In this document: in pieces, positions 6,047 through 6,579 of the stretch | Numbering within the stretch: the stretch's first letter is position 1 | How the letters are laid out: each line of letters starts with the position of its first letter | NCBI GenBank assembly: GCA_023255285.1 | Contig: JALRIY010000127.1 | Span: 1 to 6,579, forward strand | Direction of reading: 5' to 3' | Length of the DNA: 6,579 nt | DNA from: Algoriphagus sp. | Lineage (GTDB): Bacteria > Bacteroidota > Bacteroidia > Cytophagales > Cyclobacteriaceae | Position numbers and translations under genes: made by a program | Notes under the pieces: generated by a model | The model's database searches: none | Seen by the model: only the letters and a program-made list of their open reading frames with translations | Told to the model about the DNA's origin: nothing

Positions 6047-6073
6047 TTGAACTCGTATCGTTTAACGAGTGTG

Positions 6074-6105
6074 CAAATTTAAGAAGTTTTTTTATTCCCG
6101 CAAAA
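6074..6105 (-). promoter_or_regulatory. Promoter for tRNA-Gln
   Basis: Minus-strand TTTTG (6105-6101) is followed after 19 bases by TAAATTTG (6081-6074), both ideal matches to the Bacteroidota -33/-7 elements. Transcription should begin near 6067, giving a 5' leader of about 20 bases. That region contains the inverted repeat ACTCGT (6051-6056)/ACGAGT (6065-6070). Confidence 0.75.
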
Positions 6106-6169
6106 GTCTTTATTGAATTTGTCTAATTACGTCAAAAATATTCACTTCAATTTTTACGTTGATTATTCT

Positions 6170-6177
6170 TAAATTCG
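6170..6177 (+). promoter_or_regulatory. Possible -7 box for the DUF2723 gene
   Basis: Plus-strand TAAATTCG differs from TAnnTTTG at one base and lies 28 bases before the ATG. No TTG is seen at the proper -33 distance, so this is weak. Confidence 0.3.
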
Positions 6178-6205
6178 CATTACACAAACACTTCAAACTG
6201 AGCTC

Positions 6206-6579
6206 ATGACTTACTCAAAATGGAACAATTACCTAGGCTGGTTTATTTTTGCAATTGCCTCGGCGGTTTACCTCATGACTATCGAACCAACGGCAAGTCT
6301 CTGGGACTGTGGTGAATACATTACTGCTGCCTACAAACTAGAGGTTGGTCACCCACCGGGGGCGCCACTTTTCATGGTACTCGGGCGTTTGTTCTCGTTT
6401 TTTGCGGCTCCTGAAAATGTAGCTGTTTACATCAATGCGCTTTCTGCAATTTCGAGCTCCCTGACCATTCTTTTCATGTTTTGGTCTCTTACGCTACTCA
6501 TTAAAAAAATTGTGCTCAAACAAGGGGAAACCCTTACTGGTGGCAACCAATTTGCTATTTTCTCTGCCGCAAGTATTGG
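6206..6579 (+). CDS. DUF2723 / GT-C-type integral membrane protein (N-terminal 124 residues, truncated by window edge)
   Basis: The start of a polytopic inner-membrane protein of the DUF2723 family, related to TMEM260-type protein O-mannosyltransferases; the role here is inferred, probably transfer of a sugar from a lipid-linked donor to periplasmic targets. After a short cytosolic start (MTYSKWNN) come a first membrane segment (about 9-26) and the family signature loop: E27, SLWDCGEYI (31-39) and VGHPPGAPLF (47-56). Acidic residues E27, D34 and E37 in this first outside loop are candidates for the catalytic acid of a GT-C fold. Further membrane segments lie at about 54-68 and 75-99. The ATG at 6206-6208 is the first in-frame start that gives the complete family N-terminus, and no Shine-Dalgarno is present. 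The gene is divergent from tRNA-Gln and runs off the right edge. Confidence 0.88.
   Translation, partial: MTYSKWNNYLGWFIFAIASAVYLMTIEPTASLWDCGEYITAAYKLEVGHPPGAPLFMVLGRLFSFFAAPENVAVYINALSAISSSLTILFMFWSLTLLIKKIVLKQGETLTGGNQFAIFSAASI

Overview
The window looks like chromosomal housekeeping DNA from a member of the Bacteroidota, most likely a Cytophagales/Cyclobacteriaceae-type bacterium. Three things point there: promoter-like TAnnTTTG boxes in place of sigma70 boxes, near absence of Shine-Dalgarno sequences, and the protein families present (a long secreted M14 peptidase and a DUF2723 membrane protein). This placement is inference; no marker gene such as 16S rRNA is present.

Left part (1-2830), all on the minus strand. 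From upstream to downstream it reads prs (PRPP synthase), rplY (ribosomal protein L25/Ctc), a strong terminator, pth (peptidyl-tRNA hydrolase), a SAM-I riboswitch with a possible promoter, and the start of a trans-sulfuration enzyme (metZ-like) that runs off the window. prs-rplY-pth is a classic conserved cluster joining nucleotide precursor supply to translation. The riboswitch makes the metZ-like gene a separate unit that senses S-adenosylmethionine.

Middle (2813-3198). This divergent intergenic region of about 390 bases has no convincing gene. It holds the prs promoter and an unexplained nested inverted repeat of 118 bp (2922-3039), whose arms match at 20 of 21 positions and which contains two overlapping, mutually exclusive hairpins.

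Right part (3199-6579). A secreted zinc carboxypeptidase-like protein of 906 residues lies on the plus strand. A bidirectional terminator follows, shared with a convergent tRNA-Gln(UUG) on the minus strand that has its own good promoter. The window ends in the first 124 codons of a plus-strand DUF2723 (GT-C fold/TMEM260-like) integral membrane protein.

I see no mobile element, CRISPR array, phage gene or defence system. The items most worth a second look are the nested inverted repeat, the riboswitch with an A/U-only P1 and unresolved expression platform, the C-C mismatch in the tRNA acceptor stem, and the cysteine-free C-terminal domain of the M14 protein.
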